The notes under the pieces were generated by a model, which ran no database searches, was not told the origin of the DNA, and saw nothing but the letters and a program-made list of their open reading frames with translations. Below, one piece after another: positions 61,859 through 64,000 of a DNA stretch of 64,000 bases. Source of the stretch: an uncultured Bacteroidales bacterium (GTDB lineage Bacteria > Bacteroidota > Bacteroidia > Bacteroidales > FEN-979); the NCBI GenBank assembly GCA_903845055.1, contig CAIMWF010000152.1, positions 1 through 64,000 of the forward strand, in the 5' to 3' direction. Every line of letters starts with the position of its first letter. The stretch's first letter is position 1. A program made the translations under genes and the position numbers.

Positions 61859-61890
61859 CAAAGATATGAAAATCAGGCGGAGTTAGCAAA
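61859..61890 (-). promoter_or_regulatory. consensus promoter for the 83-residue/DUF2723 genes
   Basis: In minus-strand sense, TTTG (61887-61890), exactly 20 nt, then TATCTTTG (61859-61866): a full Bacteroidota consensus. Transcription would start near 61852, leaving a leader of about 150 nt that contains the AATTACA heptamer array. Confidence 0.65.
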
Positions 61891-61969
61891 CAGGGCTGCA
61901 AACTTAAAGCAACGGGATGGTGATCCTGCGACAGGGAAAGCTATTTGTTCTTTTTAACCAGGGATATGT

Positions 61970-63307
61970 CTATTCAACAGGTTTGCCGACCGAAATGTTC
62001 AGCCTTACCACGCTGATAGCATATTCGATCCTGGCCCTGAGGAGGTTCACCCTGCTCTCCTGGAGCGCTGTTTCGGCATCCAGGAGGTCGAGGTTGGTAA
62101 TGGCCCCGGTCTTGAAGGAGATGGCCGCCAGGTCAAGCGCCTCGTTTGCCTGGCTTACCTGGAGGACCCCCTGGTCGATCTTTTTCAGGGAAGCCAGGAG
62201 GTTGGTCTCATTCTGGTATACTTCGCTGGAAATATCGCGCGAAACCTGTTCGATGTCGTTTCGGGCCATGCTGATGTTCGAACTGGCCATCCTGATCGAA
62301 TATCGCCTCCGGGTCGCATCAAAAATGGTCATGTTAAGCCCGGCCCCGGCCGCAAAGTTTGCTGTGAATTTGTTGAGATCGGGGAAATACCCGTTTTTGA
62401 ACCCACCCTGCGCGAAGAGGTTCAGTGTCGGGTTGTCCATCACCTTCACCGAGCGGAGCTGCAACTGGGCATGCTCTTCATGCAAATGGGCGACCGCCAT
62501 TTCATAGCGGTGGTCCAGCGCATAAAGGATCAGCGAATCGGGATCGATCCCGGGCTGCGCCGATAATGTGTTCCCCTGCACCTTCAGCCTGGTCTTCACC
62601 GGGAGGCCGAGCAGGGAGTTCAGGATAGCCTGCTGCGATTCGATGGAGGCTTCCAGGTCGACCTTCTGGCTCTCGGCATTGGAGAGCCTTACCCGGGTCG
62701 AAAGAATCTCATAGTGCGTTGCCGAGCCGGTCTGTTCTTTCCGGGTCACAAAATCGAGGTGCTGCTGCAGGGTTGCAATCTGCGCCTCCTTGATCCGGAT
62801 GGCCTCCTGCAGGTATACCTGGCTGTAAAAACTGACGGCTGTAAGGAGCGTCAGCCGCTGGCGGACCAGTTCAACGTTTTTTTCGGCCAGGTCACGGTTT
62901 GATTTCTCCACATCCACCTTGCGGGCCGTCTTCCCGAAATCGTAAATATTTTCCGAAACGCCTACCGTTGCATCGTAGTTGTTGTTCGGGGCCATCACGA
63001 AATGACCAAGGTTGGGGATGGTCAGTTCGGGAACCGGTCCGATGTAGGTGTAGCCTGCATTGGCGCCGATGTACGGGTAGTAACCCGATTTTGCCAGCCC
63101 GATCCCTGCCTCCGCCGCCCTGATCGCCTCCTGCGCCTTCGTAATGGTCGGGTAGGTTTCGAGCACCTGTTTCAGGATCCGGGTCAGCGTCAGCGAATCG
63201 TTGGTGTTGAAGGGGCTTCCCTGCTGCCTGGGCAGACCCGCCGCCCAGGCCTTTTGACCGGCGATGGAAATAAACAGGAAACAACAAATTAAAAATTTGA
63301 TTTTCAT
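61970..63307 (-). CDS. TolC-family outer-membrane efflux protein
   Basis: A 445-residue exported protein with signal peptide (to about residue 22). Two repeats of long helices and strands are characteristic of TolC/OprM trimeric channels; 'LTLTRILKQVLETYPTITKA' opens the first repeat. It forms the outer-membrane exit of a tripartite efflux pump. It starts 4 nt after the MFS gene, so the two are almost certainly one operon. The periplasmic adaptor (HlyD/EmrA-like) is probably further upstream, beyond the window. Confidence 0.92.
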   Translation of the reverse strand: MKIKFLICCFLFISIAGQKAWAAGLPRQQGSPFNTNDSLTLTRILKQVLETYPTITKAQEAIRAAEAGIGLAKSGYYPYIGANAGYTYIGPVPELTIPNLGHFVMAPNNNYDATVGVSENIYDFGKTARKVDVEKSNRDLAEKNVELVRQRLTLLTAVSFYSQVYLQEAIRIKEAQIATLQQHLDFVTRKEQTGSATHYEILSTRVRLSNAESQKVDLEASIESQQAILNSLLGLPVKTRLKVQGNTLSAQPGIDPDSLILYALDHRYEMAVAHLHEEHAQLQLRSVKVMDNPTLNLFAQGGFKNGYFPDLNKFTANFAAGAGLNMTIFDATRRRYSIRMASSNISMARNDIEQVSRDISSEVYQNETNLLASLKKIDQGVLQVSQANEALDLAAISFKTGAITNLDLLDAETALQESRVNLLRARIEYAISVVRLNISVGKPVE

Positions 63308-63311
63308 ATAC

Positions 63312-64000
63312 TTAATTATTCTTTTTTATTCTGAGAAAGAAAACAGGAATTGCGCTGACCAGGGTGATGACTGCCGCAATCAGGAAATCGTCGCTGATGG
63401 ACTGAACAAAAGCCTGCCGGTTGATGTGCGACATGATCAGGATTTTACCCTGTTGTGCTGCATTTGCTGCCGTACTGCCCGCGTTGTGCATCAGGAAATT
63501 GCCCAGGTTGTTTAAAACGCTTTTAAAAGCGGGGGAATTCTGGTCGAGGGCCTCCCCGTAGAGTTGTGAATGGTAGATGACCCGCGTGGTCAGGAGGGTT
63601 GACAGCAACGCCACCCCGAAACTGCCGCCGATTTGCCGCAAAACGTTGATAAGCCCTGAGGCCTGTCCCATCTTTTCCTTCGGGATGCCGATCGTGGCCA
63701 AGGCCGTGAGCGGGCTGAACATCATCCCCATGGCCAGTCCCCTGAGATAAAGGGTGAACATGATGAAAGAGTGCTCGGTCATGAACGAAAGCATGCTGTT
63801 GAGGTAAAAGCTGAGTGCCAGCAGCAAAGCCCCGATGATGATGGGCACCCGCGGGTTCATACGGGTTGAGAAGATCCCTGTAGCCGGGGCAACGATCCCC
63901 TGGATAATGCCTACCGGCAGGAAGACAGCCCCAGCCTGGATGGCGGTATATCCCAGCGAATTCTGCAGGTACAGCGGAAGCAGGAAGGTGCTCCCGAACA
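63312..64000 (-). CDS. DHA2-family MFS efflux transporter (3' part)
   Basis: The gene runs off the right edge; about 229 C-terminal residues are visible. The frame continues upstream of an internal Met at 63860 with 'LPLYLQNSLGYTAIQAG' and 'VFLPVGIIQGIVAPATG', typical of the 14-helix DHA2 (EmrB/QacA) family. The last helix ends in '...VITLVSAIPVFFLRI'. It would export drugs or other toxic molecules through the TolC-like channel encoded immediately downstream. Confidence 0.9.
   Translation of the reverse strand, partial: FGSTFLLPLYLQNSLGYTAIQAGAVFLPVGIIQGIVAPATGIFSTRMNPRVPIIIGALLLALSFYLNSMLSFMTEHSFIMFTLYLRGLAMGMMFSPLTALATIGIPKEKMGQASGLINVLRQIGGSFGVALLSTLLTTRVIYHSQLYGEALDQNSPAFKSVLNNLGNFLMHNAGSTAANAAQQGKILIMSHINRQAFVQSISDDFLIAAVITLVSAIPVFFLRIKKNN

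Noticed and set aside
61739-61957. 72-codon plus-strand frame between the 83-residue gene and tolC
   Set aside because: It overlaps a full consensus promoter on the opposite strand and has no recognisable features.

Overview
The window is a gene-dense chromosomal segment from a member of the Bacteroidota, probably a Bacteroidales-like lineage known only loosely. The evidence is Bacteroidota-type promoters (TTG or TTTG, about 20 nt, then TAnnTTTG), two proteins with type IX secretion (T9SS) C-terminal sorting domains, a gingipain-family (C25) protease, a DUF2723 glycosyltransferase and many exported lipoproteins. I see no rRNA, tRNA, CRISPR array or insertion sequence. A species cannot be assigned from sequence reading alone.

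Layout. 1-1091: the start of an Omp28-like exported thioredoxin-fold protein and a rubrerythrin-like ferritin. 1124-14744: a complete 14-subunit respiratory complex I operon (nuoA to nuoN, minus strand) with the short NuoG form. A four-helix-bundle (S23/IVS-family) gene sits between nuoJ and nuoK, enclosed by perfect 20-bp inverted repeats. 14904-24738: an exported GH29 fucosidase, an HPt plus NtrC-type regulator pair, an exported superoxide dismutase, a C25 peptidase, two Rossmann-fold oxidoreductases and a DUF1697 gene flanked by heptamer arrays. 24793-30072: a lipoprotein, an acetyltransferase, a TfoX-like protein, a Gfo/Idh/MocA oxidoreductase, a metallo-beta-lactamase-fold hydrolase and a dicarboxylate/amino-acid symporter.

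30243-41074: a seven-gene operon behind a consensus promoter and a roughly 410-nt leader. It encodes a tail-fibre-like exported protein, a Cys-rich T9SS cargo, an exported barrel-like protein, a TssR-like exported protein, an ABC ATPase, a MacB/FtsX-type permease and a lipoprotein. I know no described system with this composition. 41223-64000: VOC, LURP-one, HU and MFS genes; surface proteins; two L,D-transpeptidases; an ECF sigma factor overlapping a gene for a membrane protein with a barrel-like C-terminus; a His-rich PepSY-like lipoprotein; a dioxygenase; a nitroreductase-like protein; a decayed IPT/TIG protein; a PNPOx-like protein; DUF2723; and a TolC plus DHA2-type efflux pair running off the right edge.

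The most unusual signal is a set of short tandem arrays, 3-5 copies of a 7- or 8-bp unit, in at least ten intergenic gaps. The unit sequence differs between loci but is nearly uniform within a locus. Several arrays supply the stop codon of the preceding gene. Seven of the affected gaps lie inside the nuo operon. One pair of arrays encloses the four-helix-bundle gene as inverted repeats, and another encloses the DUF1697 gene as direct repeats.
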